Assembly (NCBI RefSeq): GCF_965638725.1
Contig: NC_134949.1
Location: 126,292,294-126,356,293 of the forward strand
Direction: 5' to 3'
Source: Aptenodytes patagonicus
Lineage: Eukaryota > Chordata > Aves > Sphenisciformes > Spheniscidae
DNA: 64,000 nucleotides
Both the position numbers and the translations under genes were made by a program. The notes under the pieces are model-generated. The model saw nothing but the letters and a program-made list of their open reading frames with translations, was not told the DNA's origin and did not search any database. Shown one piece after another: positions 1 to 12,744 of this stretch (within the stretch, counting starts at the first letter, position 1; each line of letters opens with the position of its first letter).

Positions 1-3000
1 GTAAGATGGGATGCTAATCGTCGTCTTTTCCTTGCGCTTCGCTGTTAATCGTCGTCTTTTCCTTGTGCTTTGCTGTCTTACACGCCCTGCCACACCGCCA
101 TTCGGGCTGTCCGCACGGTTTCTTCCTCCCTGCTCCTCTCTGCCCTTTTACCTGTCTGGCACCGTGAGTATCGCTGAGTATCTCAGACTGAGTACCTCTC
201 TCTGGCAGAAACGGAGTGAGGGAGGTTTGTGCCACCTCTCTGAACGCAGCAAGCCCCTCTGCGGCATGCCGTCCCCATACTGCTCCTCGGTGCTGAGCCA
301 AGTAGTGGGCTGAGGAGCCCTCAGCCTCTAAAATCAGCAAAAGCACAGTCTGGCTGTCGTGAATGTAGACCGAGCTTTGCATTTTGTAACTCCTGACTGC
401 TGTGGATAGCAAATCTTAAGCTCTCTTAACTATCCGAAGTTTGTCTGAGCTTATGGCTTAGCTGCTATCATGTAGAGTTTTATGCATGTCTATGCAGGTA
501 CGCAAAAAAAGAGTATACACATGCAGGATACGTAACCTCAGTAGATCTAAGAGATCCAGGTGGACCCAGCAGATATCCTCAATGCGGTCCCCCAGTGCTT
601 TCTGAATCCAAGAAAGCAAACCCAGAAGTTGGTTGACAGTGGAAACATTTTCTGACAATTTTGAGAACTAAGTACAAACTGTGCAGGAGAGTTGGTAAAT
701 GTATTCCTTAAACCTTGAAAGGCATATTTTAGAACCTTTTAAGAAGCTTGTGGTTTACGTAAAATATGGTATATAATAACAGAAGTTAGACATTCAGTAC
801 TTTCTCTTCTACTTAGGTAAAATGCTGTGCTTTTGAGCCTATTTTGCAATAGAGTTGCTCCATAGTTTTGATGAAAAACAGTGCAAAATCATTGTAAAGA
901 TAAACCTGCTAAGCCAACAACGGAAAAAGCAAAACAAAACCTGACTGATGGTCTCATAGATCTTTACAATGCATCCCCCACCCCCTGAAAAAATAATCAC
1001 TGAGATCTTTAAATAAACTTGTAGTTTTTACTTAATTCTTCCTGGGTTTTGTCTTTGAAACTTGTGACTTGGTCTCCTTTACAAATTAAGTCTATTTTGT
1101 GTATAAATTGGATTTTTTTTTTAATATTCAAAAAGAGAAAAAGTGAGTAAGTTTCATTCTACATGGTTCCTGCAGCTTCCTTCTTTGTGCGTGTGAACTT
1201 TGTCAGTGTTCATGTTCACATTCACTGTATGAATTAAATGTTGGAGTAATTTTCAGTATTATTTTAGTGCAGGTTTGCACCACTATTAGTGGCAGAATGA
1301 GACAGATTTCTCTTAGACTGAGGTAATAATTGGGAAATTTGTTGTATCTCTGAAGATTCATTATATTACTTTCTCAATCTTAATCCTTTGATGAAAATAT
1401 AGTAAGTTTCTCACAGTATCTTCCTTACAGTCACACAAATGCACAAACTTATGACTCCTAAATACAATGACACAGAGCATTTTAAGAGCTCAGATCAGTA
1501 CCTTAAAGGGGTTTACTGTCCTCTCTTTTTTTTACCCCCCCCCCCTTTGTTCTGATGCAGGAAATGAGAAACTGGGATTATTTACAGAAGAACCCTCAAT
1601 GTTCATAATGATCTGCATTCTTCCTCACTAAGGTTCAGGGGCTGGAGTACAGCTGTGCTTCAGTTGTTAAGGATGACTGGGTCAGAGAAGGCCACTTGGT
1701 ACTTCTGTTGCTATTATAAAGAAGGGGGAGTTCAGGTGATAGTACTGTTCGGTGTTAGCTTTACCAATCTGCATTTTCTGCAGTGTTTTGTTAGGCTTTT
1801 TGTTTGTAAAGCTAGGTGGAATGCAGGAATAACTACATGGACAAATAAGGGATAGGGAGTAGCTAGAGAGATAAAATATTTACAGGAAAAAAGATCTGGT
1901 CTTTATGGTGGATTATAAACAGAACCTGAGTCAATAAAGTCTACGCTTAAGAAAAAAAGTCAAACTTCCTTCTGGCATGAATGGCAGAGCCTCCAGAATG
2001 TGCTAGTTGGGCTAGTGTGTCCATTCTGCAGTAAAAGATGCAGACCAGTTGGGCAGAATTCACGGGAGAGCGGTAGAACCTGCAAAACGGGACTTGAGGA
2101 GAACAAGTGAACTATTTGGCCTTATTCTAGAGAAGGGGTAGGGCAGAAATCTTAACATTTATAAAAGGCGGTTCCAAGAAGGAAAGAAATATCTTCTTGA
2201 GTGTAAACTGTTATAAGGAAGATTTAGGCTAGATAATACACAATATTTTCTAGCAGGTTGGCAAAGTGAACATACTGGATATTTTTGGACATTGTTTCTG
2301 TTGAACTTGGTTTTCAGGACTATGAAACAAAAAATTTTCTTTCACACTTTAACTGGCCATTATGTTCAAGGACATGTTTCTTTACAGATTCAGGAAGTAT
2401 CTCGTGACATCAGAACATCAGTGTTTCACAGTTGCAGTGTGATATTTCCTTGTTTAGCATCATAAATTAGGTGGTGCATTTCTTCTAGATCAGGGATGCA
2501 TGTTAGCATTTCTGATGAGGAGGAAGAGGAGATATCCAAAATGGAATTGATTTATATTTCTTCATAGTCAGGAAATTTGTGAATCATGTTGTTTTTGTAG
2601 TGTGTAGATGCGCTGGTAATGCAGTCCATGGAAACTGTGATACAACTGAGAGAAGGTGAAATGGTCACTCTAGTCATGTTTGAGTGCAGTCAGAGCTCAT
2701 TGTGTGAATGAGATTGTTTTGGCCTTCTTCAGTTATTTCTACCCAGCGTGTCAAAAGGGTGGGTGGAGGGAGTTCCGTGTACGGTCAGCATTTTAAACCA
2801 TTCCTGTAGTGTCTGCCTATCACAGAAAATCAATAGTAACTGCATACTACCTGTATAGTCATGTGTAGTATCTGATACTTACTTTTCAGAGTCAAAATCC
2901 TACTAGGATTAAGTTGAACTTTGTGTTTCTTTGGGGTATTGTGGGTGTGGATTGAGGGGAGTCTTGGGGGGGAGTCTTCTGCTTGAAGATCAAGTTTTAG

Positions 3001-3210
3001 AAACGAAGGGGGTTGTCAGAGATGGGAGTGGAACAAATACTCTATTGCCACATCTCTGAAGGCTGTGGTTAACACAGTATATCAGAAATAAAATAGCCAG
3101 TTTGTGCAGCAATGCCAGAGAAAATACAAGATTTTGTGTGTTGCTATGAAAACATCTTTATGTCTCTGTGGTTTTCTTTCTTTTTTTTTTTTTTTCTTTT
3201 TCCTTGGCAG
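1..3210. other. Upstream region or first intron of FAM3B; no exon recognised
   Basis: No coding exon can be supported here. The first 320 bases are richer in CpG than the AT-rich DNA that follows, and begin with GTAAG, a good splice-donor match, so the first FAM3B exon may end just outside the window; this is only a guess. Positions 15-76 hold a two-copy 31-base tandem repeat. Short C and T homopolymer runs (near 1540) and a long T tract before 3211 are the other visible features. Short open frames near 11-412 lack any recognisable protein character. Confidence 0.5.
15..76. repeat. Two-copy 31-bp tandem repeat
   Basis: Bases 15-45 and 46-76 are the same 31-base unit beginning TAATCGTCGTC. 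The units differ at two places, and at both the first copy has CG where the second has TG. This pattern fits a tandem duplication followed by deamination of methylated CpG in the second copy. Confidence 0.8.
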
Positions 3211-6200
3211 ATCTTGTGAAATTAGGAGGGCTCCTGTTGACATGGTTGGCTGCTTGGTACTTGGGATGCTTATTTGCTGCTTTTATGCCCAAAAAAGCAA
3301 TTACAACATCTATTGCTAATCTTCAAGGCATTGGAAGGAAACCAGTGTTGAGGGGTGTGTAGGTGTATTTCTTTTTTTTTCCTTATACTATATCTAATGT
3401 TGTTTATTCACATGGTAAATGACAAATGGCTTGTGGGCTAATAAATGATTTGATATGTGCTATTGTAAGAATGAAGTTGGCTGTGTAAAGTTAATTAAGT
3501 AGTGCAAGTCTGAAATATTTCTTAGACGCTATCTTTGAAGAAACACAATGTCAGCCTATATTTGCCAGTGTGCAAATATAATTAATTGAATAGTAATGTA
3601 AGAACACCTTATTTGTTTTCTGGCATGTAAGCACAAAGCTGCAGCTGCAGCTTTGGTTCTATCACGTGTATTTTACAGTTATGGTAAACTGTTGAATCAC
3701 AAACCAAACTTTGTGATTAAATTCTCATTGTTTCCTTCCTCTAATCTTAATGTGTACGTTTTTCTCATTCTACGACTATGTTATCCTGTGAAAAAGGCTT
3801 AAAATGAGAATGATAAATGTTAACTTCAAGCTATTGGTAGGAATCCTTCATCCCTCTAGCCCTTGTTTCCTGTTATATGAAATAGCACAAAATAATTACT
3901 CTAGATTCAAATCAGCTGATACTACATGGGGCATTTTTCCCTAGATATGCTTGCTCTTGGTCCCAGCAGCTGTTTGAAAGTCAATGATAACTTAAAGCCC
4001 AGGCAAATCTGTGATAATTTTGCCATGATACTGGAAAACTGGCAGGATTGGCTTTTGTGTATATATGTTTGAGCTTAGCTTGTTGACAGTAAGTGATCCT
4101 TTCCATGTAGAAATTGTTTATGCAGCATCCAAGAAAACATTTTCTCATCTTTGTTGTTGTAGCCCCTGTCCCAAAAAGGCAGAAGTGTGATCACTGGTCT
4201 CCCTGCTCACCTGGGAACTACGCCTATCGGATTCTTAGCGGTGGTGGCAAAGTAAAGCTGGCTAAAATTTGTTTTGAGGATGACCTGTGAGTACCAGTCT
4301 AACTTTAAATCTAAGCAAGTGCTTTGTAGTGTAAAGAAGGGTGCTTCATTTTGGTTCACTAGCAGCAAGTAAACTCCTACCGGGGGGTTCCTATTCTGGT
4401 GATAAACTTCAGAATATATCTGACAGTATTTAACTCTTCCCCCCCCCCCCCCCCCCCTTCCTTTTTTTTTTTTTTTAAATACCTAATCTCAGGTTATTTT
4501 CTTCATTCCTCTACATAAGCTGCATTCAACTGTTAGTTTCAAGTATGATTTTTAATTTTCATGGTGCGGGATAGCCAGTTTACAGTATGTTGAATGGTCA
4601 ACACCTTCTAAAAGTCAAGTTCTTTCATGGCTTTTCAAACTGGACAGGTAGAGTGACTTCAAAACCTTGCAATGATCTTTTGTGTAGATATAATCCACAG
4701 AGAATACTGCCACAAAACCACATTTTATCTTGCTTTTTTTCTACTGTATCTTTCTGGCTGCATTTGTACGAAGTACTTTCTTGATCTGGCTCATTTTAAA
4801 AGACTCATTGTGTGTCGTTGAAGGAAACTGACTGATAAAATGTGCAAGATTTTTAAGCCATAGCTCTTGTTTACTACAAAGTCTTTAATTAAATAACTGA
4901 AGAAAACATGAACGTCAGAAAGTGACGTAGCACTGGTAAATATAACTTTGGATCAGAGCTTCTGGATGGATGCATTCTACTGATACTGTATTTATTTCGA
5001 TTCCAGGCTTATAAGCGAAGAGAAGGGTAATGTTGGAAGAGGTATAAACATTGCCGTTGTGAATTGTAAGTAAAAGAAAATATGTTAGAGAGAGACATAC
5101 CTTTGTACTGCAATAATTTACAAAGGTTCTTGGGGGGGTGGGGGGTTTTTTGCTTGGTTTGTGTTTTTTTTACTAGCTAGTATGGAAGGAAAGGGAAAGG
5201 CAAAAATTGCAAACTTGATTCATGTTAAGTGTAAGAAAAACAAATCTGTGTTTGAGAGAAATAGTCTTCCGGATAAACAAAAGAAACATGTTGATAATCA
5301 GTATAAGAAAATAGAAAATGTGTACATAGAAGCGGTATATGTGTACTTTATTAGATAAAAGAACTGCTTCTTATGTAACATAGCAAAAATATCCGTGATC
5401 TCCAGCATTAAGACTCAACTTTCAGGTTCAGTCCTCGATAAAAGGTATCTACTGCTCCACTGATAAGGGGCAAGCAGTAACTGAGAACTGCAGTTCTGCC
5501 CCAAGGTACAACCAAGGTACAAATTCCTTTTCCAGACTTGGTCAGTGGACCAAAAGACAAACTCAAAGCTTGATTAATACTAAACTGTCATTATATGTCT
5601 TTGCTTATAGTAGGAGCTATTGGAAAGCAGAAGGTGCAGTTTATTCTAGATCTGGAGGCACCATTTTAATTTAGATGAATGGGAATGGTGGTGAAGTGCA
5701 GTGTATTCAATAATGGATCCTGAGAAAAATGAATGCCTAAATGTTGTGGGGGAGGGAAAGAAAGGGAGTTCAGATGCACAGTCAAGTTGGCTTTGATCAC
5801 AAAACACTTATGTTCCAGTTTTTTTGTCTCAGTATTGCTAAGCAAGATCTTGACCTTGTCTAAACTTGCATGATTTTATTGAAGTCACTGGGTTAAATTA
5901 CCATAGACAAGAATCTGTTCCAATTTTTTTTTTTTCCCAGTGCAGGTTTTTTTACTGCATTTTTTTTTCCAATAAGGAATCATAAAAACTTTACTGGTTA
6001 TAATAGGCAAACAGTTAAAAATGAGTTTTCAGCATACAGTGGTAGAGTAAGAGAGCAAATACTCATCTTGAATGCATAAGCGAGATTATAGCAAATAGGA
6101 GTAGGGAACTAGCATTGTCTTTGCATCTGAAGTTAGTGAGGAAAAAGAAGTGATATATCAAATTTTACACATTTTTAAACGGCCATTTCCTTCATCACAC

Positions 6201-9200
6201 ATATAGTCATTTTAGCTACACTTTCATCTCCATCTGCAGGTAAATCTGTCCATTATCTCGAACCACTTTGTAGTGAGACGTATTTTCTACATGTCCTCTA
6301 ATTAGATCAGTCAAGCTAATGACTGTGCTCAATAAGTATCCTATGGCATCACACTTGTATTTTATTTCATAATGATAACTCTTTCTTCTCTGAAAGAATA
6401 TGGTCCTTTGTAAGAAGGAAGATAGAACTATTAAGCCCAAGCTAACAACACAGAGGGAGAGAGAAAGAATTTTGTGGACTTCTGCTGTCCTCACTACAGC
6501 CTTTTCCATTTTTTTGTGACCTTGGCTCAGAAGAAGCCTAGTTCTAGAATGCTGTTGTACCACTGGTGGATTTTTGCCACCTTTTTCCCTCATCAGCGTG
6601 ATAAACCTGCCATTTAGAGTCCTATGTTCAAAAGAATTTGCCTTCATGATTTTATCGTATATGGATCAGATAAGCCAGAAAGGAATCAGAAACTGCTGGA
6701 TCTTCTCACTAGAGACGACCTGATGCACTCTAAATGGAAAAGACCCCCTCATGTAGCAGGGATCCAACCAGGGTCTTGGATAACGAAAATCGATTAACTC
6801 GGCATGAATTTAGAACTTTGAAAAGTATTTCCAATTGTACATGTCTTGCTTAAACAAAGATAGCCATCTAAACAGCAGCATAATTTATGATGAATATTGA
6901 CCGGAATGTTTTGGAATTACTAATTGCTTGCATGCCCAGTTTCTGATACGGTAATGATGGGTGTTGAGTTTCAATCCACTGAGATTCAAATGGCATGAAA
7001 GCTTGCACATCTGAAACACTGCACGGAATAGTATTAAGCTCATTCAAATAGCCTTAGGCTTAACCAATTTTCCTATTTATGGTTGTGAGCTAGTATAGTA
7101 TATATAGATATAAAAACATGGAAGCACACAGTAAACTGAATTCCTTCTCAAAATAAAAAGTAATAAAAATGTTTTAGTCACATTTGATGATTCAGAGACT
7201 ACATGAAACAAAATATTCTCCCCAAATCTTAAACGTTATTCCATATTCCTTCCAATTTAAAAACTTAAACAAAAGAAAACTCAGAAGCCCAATAATAGAC
7301 AAAATTAGAGATGCCTAGCTTTAGCTGAAAACGCTGTATATGCTGATTGAATTTGATCATTTTTGCTCATACTTACACAACTTTTTTTTTTTAATTACAG
7401 ATAAAACAGGAAAAGTTACATCGGCAAAATATTTTGACATGTGGGAAGGAGGTAGGGAAAAGAGTGCAATAGAGCTTCTGTTAGTATTTCAGCATTAAGA
7501 AAGAACTTATATCTATATAATTATCCTGCTCTTTCATACTGCTATGATTGTCTTATCGACAGGGATTGGCTAGAAACAAACAGCTGTTGTCTTCACAAAA
7601 TATGCTCTGGCCAGATCTGATGACAAAGTTTGCCTGAAAAGCTGAATTTCTCCTGTTAGTTGAGATAGTTAATTGTCTTTTTTTTTTTTTTTTTATTTTA
7701 TGGCCTTTTTTTTTTTTTTTTTAATTGTCAAATTGCCATTTTTTAATTGTCTCTTTTTTTTTTCCCCCCATTATTTCAGTCTGGTAGGAATAGCACTTAA
7801 CCAGGTACCACACCCAGATACTTCACTCAGCAGAATTCCTTTTCCTGACATATTTTGTTCTATTTTAGTTGTAAAATCATCATAGGAAATATGCTAGTCT
7901 GTCTTGAACATCTTTCCATGTAGCTAGAAAGATGATCTACTTTAAGAATAGCTTTTAACACGTTTTCCAAACTTTGAACGAAAACAGTTTCCTTACCTAT
8001 TAGTAAGGAGAAACAGAATGCTATGAGGCACTGGAAGCTGATTCTCTGACCACTTAAGAATGCTGGTGGCTTTACGTGCATGAATAGAAATCACATTGAG
8101 ACTAATCATGAGGCTACAATTTTAGATATGGTATGTAGACTGTAATGTCTCCAGGGTGCCTGTTACATTTTTCTGTATGGAAAACAAGTGTCTTGTGTAT
8201 GTTTAGCAATTGCAAAACCAGTAAAAATAGCTTAGTGCTGCAAATACACTGCCACTTAATGAAAGTGGGTGTACAACAGGGTGTGTAACTCAGCTCTGAA
8301 GTTAGCATGATAGTAGGAAGCTCACAGAATAGCAATGGCTTCTTCTGGGCTATTCCGTGCTTTGCTTGTATGTATAATATTATGTGAGGTAAACATGACA
8401 AACCATCTATATCTTACCCTGGGCGAAAACGGCTTTTGTAGAAGCTCAGAAGTATCTTTGTTTACTACCAGGAAATGCAGATCAGTCCATGCTCTCCTAG
8501 TCTTCAGTGAGAACTAGCAGCTTTTTGCACCTTTCAAGATTAGGCCCTCTGCCTGTAAACAGAAAAATTGCCTAGTTAGGTCTCATTTTGAATAGACAAG
8601 GCCAAAAAGTGAAAACAAGTTGAAAGTAGGTGGAATGTGGTATGTGTGTAATGAATAATCAGTTGCGTAATTGATTCAACAGAGCACTCGGGAGAGATGG
8701 TGACTTTCATTAAAAATGCACCAGAAGGGTCCCTCCTTTTGATGGTGACTCATGATGATGGAAGCACCTGGTAAGCAAGTTATTCATGACAGGCTGAGGA
8801 ACAGAGCAATTAATAGCTTGGAAATCACTATTGCATAATGGTGTAAAGGAATGGTAAATTTCACTCTATAGTGAGGGTTGTTCTCTCATTTCCTGCCTAA
8901 AAGGTTTTGATTCCATGTCCATTCAGTGCTTGCCCGTATCAGGTATGTTGATGCTTCCAAAGATGGGTAGATAGTGTTACATTTGTTTAAAAGCACCAGT
9001 GGTCCTCATAAAGGACATTGCTGTTACCTCTGGGTCACAACCTTCTATTAAGAAGGTATCCACACTTCCAATTATAATGTATCTAGTTTGCATTCCTTCC
9101 TACATCTTAACCTGATTCTTCAAGTGCTTTCAAATCTTCGGGTTGTTTTAGTTGAATTCATGATATGATAATTATACAGGGAAAGACTTAATCATTCGGT

Positions 9201-10641
9201 TGATAAGCATTTGATGCCCTTGTCCTTATTTAAGAAGGGTTGAAACATCAAATAGTATTTGAGATACACTTTTCTTCCTGCTATGCTGTTGCAAACAGGT
9301 TGTATTAACATCAGGAATGTAGAGAGGAGGAAGAAAAAGAATTTTGCCCTGTGAGTTTAATGGCATGCTACTAAGACAGCTCTCAGGATTTTTTTAAACT
9401 TCTCATCGTTGCTTCTGCTCACCTACTAATGTAAAGCATGAATCAGCTGTGTTCTTTTTCAGCATTTTTCCCATCCTGAATTTTTAACACTTTTTCTCAC
9501 TAAATTTTCCTAGGTTGAAAAATGACGCCAAAAAACTAATAGAAGAGCTGGGAAGTAAAGAAGTATGGAACATGAAGTTCAGGTCAAGCTGGGCTTTTAT
9601 AGCTGCCAAAGGCTTCAAGCTGCCAGATAATATCCAAAAAGAAAAGGTCAGGTTCATTTTATTTTCACTTTGTATTTGTCTGTATATCAGGTATAGCCTT
9701 CAGGTGCAGATTTCTTGAGTTAGCTATAATAACTGTAGTCTGTTCAGTAAGCCTCAGTCGTACAAAGCAAGTTCTCTAAGGTGTCATCATTCTTTGCTTT
9801 GGATCTGGGCCACGTACAGTACTGACTTCTACCGCACCAGCACTAAGTCATCTGTAGACAAATTTCAGAAGTGACCAGCAATTCTGGAGAGTCTCAGTTT
9901 TGAAATGTCCAACCTGATATGCTGTACAGAGACTTACATTTTCTTCTGGAAGGACAAATTCTAAGGACTTCCTAAAAATAAAGACTGTTTTTATATGAAA
10001 ATTGAGCTGTCTGAAATTGGCCGTGCAAATGCAGCAATGCTTGCATCACAAAACTTTTCTGAATAACTTGCCCTCAGGCTTCAGGAGGACTAAAGATACC
10101 ATTTTTGTATCAGATTTCTGTTTGCATCTGTGACCTTGTATTTGCTTTCTGTAAGCCCAGTAGTGCTCATCTGTTTGACAGAGAGGCAGACAGAAATGAG
10201 AAAAAACAATAAAGAGGTCAGTTCCCTTGGTGACACTGACTCCCTCCAAAGGCATGTGAAACTTCCATAGGTGTTTTTTTTCCCCAGAATATTGTTGCAA
10301 TCTTCTTCACATTACAGAGCTTCTGCAGGAAAAAGGCATTCAATTTAGTGTATATTATGACAGTCATCTGGGAAATAAATAAAGCACTGTGTAAGAGAGA
10401 AACTGGTGGAATCTTCACCCATTATGCTGAGCAAGATGTGCAACGTGCTACTTAGCTTCCCAGTCCTACCCCATTACCCCTTCTGTTGTATGAGGTTTGA
10501 CAAACTAGTTTGTAAATGGAGAACCAAATACTGTTTTTTTGTTTGTTTTAACAGATAAACCACTCTGGCAAGAGCAACAGATATGGTGGCTGGCCAGCTG
10601 AAATCCAAATAGAAGGCTGTATCCCAAGAAACCTGATCTGA
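3211..10641 (+). CDS. FAM3B: FAM3B (PANDER) cytokine-like secreted protein, exons 2-8
   Basis: Secreted FAM3-family protein, known in mammals as a pancreatic and liver metabolic cytokine. Coding exons: 3211-3354, 4163-4286, 5007-5065, 7401-7451, 8683-8770, 9514-9646, 10555-10641 (stop TGA). All have AG/GT borders and compatible phases; with one base from exon 1 they give 228 residues plus stop, against 235 in human, so only a handful of N-terminal residues are missing. The first exon read encodes a hydrophobic signal/anchor segment ([20 protein letters not shown]). Then come the family cysteine block (QKCDHWSPC), [46 protein letters not shown] and the C-terminal [14 protein letters not shown]. 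Mammalian FAM3B has RCFDMYEG where this gene has KYFDMWEG, which looks more like FAM3A/C/D. Exon 1 was not found. Identity is very secure. Confidence 0.96.
3634..3655. repeat. 22-bp perfect palindrome in a FAM3B intron
   Basis: The sequence from 3634 to 3655 equals its own reverse complement. It is built from overlapping GCAGC/GCTGC units around a central CAGCTG E-box. It lies 280 bases after the end of the first FAM3B exon seen here. No function can be inferred. Confidence 0.7.
6216..6647 (-). CDS. Candidate single-exon membrane protein ORF, antisense in a FAM3B intron
   Basis: A 143-codon open frame on the strand opposite FAM3B, wholly inside the intron between exons ending 5065 and starting 7401. 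It starts at an ATG seven codons after an in-frame stop. A basic N-terminal half is followed at about residues 60-80 by one hydrophobic segment ([20 protein letters not shown]), then RRK, and a C-terminal part with one Asn-Thr-Ser sequon. This would suit a small type II single-pass membrane protein. I recognise no family. No AATAAA is seen in the 250 bases downstream and chance ORFs of about 130 codons occur elsewhere in this window, so it may be spurious. Confidence 0.25.
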   Translation of the reverse strand: MKANSFEHRTLNGRFITLMREKGGKNPPVVQQHSRTRLLLSQGHKKMEKAVVRTAEVHKILSLSLCVVSLGLIVLSSFLQRTIFFQRRKSYHYEIKYKCDAIGYLLSTVISLTDLIRGHVENTSHYKVVRDNGQIYLQMEMKV

Positions 10642-10659
10642 ACAAATGCATACCTCATT

Positions 10660-10665
10660 AATAAA
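10660..10665 (+). terminator. FAM3B polyadenylation signal
   Basis: AATAAA begins 19 bases after the FAM3B stop codon. Further AATAAA copies near 10834 and 11039 could serve longer 3' UTRs. Confidence 0.6.
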
Positions 10666-12167
10666 GATGATTCTATATTTTTATATCTATGACTCCAGTA
10701 AATTGCCTCCAGAACCCGATAAGCATCTGAACACTAATTGTAAAATAAGTCATATGCACAGTTTTTAACCTTTCTTTCCTCTGTGAGGTTTTACTCTAAT
10801 CTGAAAACAAATAGGTATTTTGACGACAAGTGGAAATAAAATACTCTGGTTTGGAATTACAATGTTCAGGAAGTCAGTCATAAAATACCAGGCTTTTTGA
10901 AAGTGAGTGTACGTTGTCATTAGTAATTTTAGGGTTTTGGTTTTGTTTGTTTATTTGTGTATGTGTTTTCTTTTGGTTCCCTTTAAAGACTAATATGCAA
11001 ATATAACTTAGTCTAAATTGTAATATAAAATCACTGGAAATAAAGCAAATTATTTTGATGTTAGTTAATTAGTAATGTCATTTCTTTTCAGAAAAAGTAC
11101 GGAAATAGCAGTTACATTTGTTGAACTGGTCTTAGTGATGTTGACAACATGGAATAGCAATGTTAACATGTAAAGATCAAGTTACTTCAATTATTTTACC
11201 AAATTTAAGCCGCAAATCTACAAGGTTTGTTTTAATTATTTTTTTCTTCCTGTAAGTTTAACTTACTTAAAAAACTGTAGTGACTTCATGCAAGGTTAAG
11301 TGTTATTCATGCTAACTGTAGAATCAAACACGATTGTAAGGAAACTGCAGAAGCCATTTATTCAATTTCCCTTTTTCTGAAGCACATCAAGTACGTCTAG
11401 ACCTTTCTTAACTGGTGTTTGTCCCCCGGTTGTTCAGAAGCCTCCCATATGGCAGATTCCACAGCTTAAGTTGCTTCCTGTAGCATTTCACTGTTATTCT
11501 AGTTATTCCCCAAACGTATGGAATTAACCTAAAAGGACTGAGCCAATTACATGGAGAATAACTCATCACCATTCTTTTTATGCCAGTCTATCGTGTATCT
11601 GAAGACTGTCCTCATCAACTCTCTCATCCCTAGACTGAACCTACATGGTACATTTTAATCTTTCTTTAAATTTTTGTCGACGTTAAAGTGTTCATTTAGC
11701 AGCAACTCTCTTAACGTGCTGTGTTTCAAATGGGTCACAGCACTCTGCTGTGAGCATCCCGCACGCTAGACTTCGGGCAGGAGAAAATCAGAAGTGGTGA
11801 CCTGAGAGGGTGGCTGCCAACAGCCAGATTCAGTCTGCTCTTGCTCTCCGTGTTGCCTGGTTGAAGCCCTCTCGGTGGTGCTCCAAATCTCTACCCTTGT
11901 CGCAGCTGCCACTACCTACTTGTGGTCACTGCTGTGCTCCCAGCAGCTTTCTGGTATCGCGTCCCCCACCAGTCCCCAAAGCTACATTGCCTGCTACCAG
12001 TTTGCAAACTGCTCCATAGCCCAGGGACGCTGCCAATGAAAGCAATTAAATTAGTTAGACTCAATTTGACTTTGGCAGACTCACAATGGTTGCTCCTTGT
12101 CACCTTGCTACTGATGAGGTGGTTACAAATTGAGTATGTAAATAGCTGTTTCAATATTTTTCCACAT
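10666..12167. other. Intergenic DNA between FAM3B and the first LTR
   Basis: No gene is supported. The stretch at about 11340-11660 (phrases such as GGCAGATTCCACAG and CCTAGACTGAACCTACATGG) resembles a heavily decayed CR1/L3-type LINE in reverse orientation, but too weakly to give borders. From about 11760 to 12100 the DNA is less AT-rich and has overlapping short open frames without protein character. Confidence 0.4.
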
Positions 12168-12739
12168 TGTCCTGGTTTCGGCAGGGATAGAGTTAATTTC
12201 CTTCCTAGTAGCTGGTACAGTGCTGTGTTTTGGATTTAGGAGGAGAACAATGTTGATAACACACCCATGTTTTAGTTGTTGCTGAGCAGTGCTTACACTA
12301 CTCAAGGACTTTCCAGCTTCCCATGCTCTGCTGACTGAGAAGGCTGGAGGTGCACAAGAAGCCGGGAGGGGGCACAGCCAGGACAGCTGACCCAAACTGG
12401 CCCAAAGGACATTCCATACCATGTGACATCATGCTCTGTACATAAACTGGGGAAAGCTGGCCGGGGGGGCCGCTGCTCGGGGACTGGCTGGGCATCGGTC
12501 GGCGGGTGGTGAGCAATTGCACTGTGCATCACTTGCTTTGTGTATTATTATTATTACATTATTATTATTATATTTATTATTATTTTATTTCAATTATTAA
12601 ACTGTTTTTATCTCAACCCACGAGTTTTTCTCACTTGTGCTCTTCCAATTCTCTCCCCCATCCCACCAGGGGGGTGCGGGGGAGGAGTGAGCAAGCGGCT
12701 GTGTGGTATTCGGTTGCCGACTGAGGTTAAACCACAACA
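12168..12739 (+). mobile_element. Solo LTR of an avian endogenous retrovirus (ERVL-type), copy 1
   Basis: Starts TGTCCTGGTTTCGG and ends AAACCACAACA, the TG...CA ends of an LTR. It is flanked by an exact 5-base target duplication CACAT (12163-12167 and 12740-12744); a 5-base duplication is typical of ERVL-class integration. Sense orientation is inferred from an ATTAAA polyadenylation signal at 12596-12601 following a TTA-rich tract, and a CATAAA TATA-like box near 12440. The CRE-like site is decayed here (TGACATCA). No internal viral genes are present, so it is a recombined solo LTR. Three more copies lie in this window. Confidence 0.88.
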
Positions 12740-12744
12740 CACAT

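Noticed and set aside
11-412. Overlapping 100- and 132-codon frames on both strands at the window start
   Set aside because: No motif, no splice support, and both cross the tandem repeat; likely chance frames in CpG-rich DNA.
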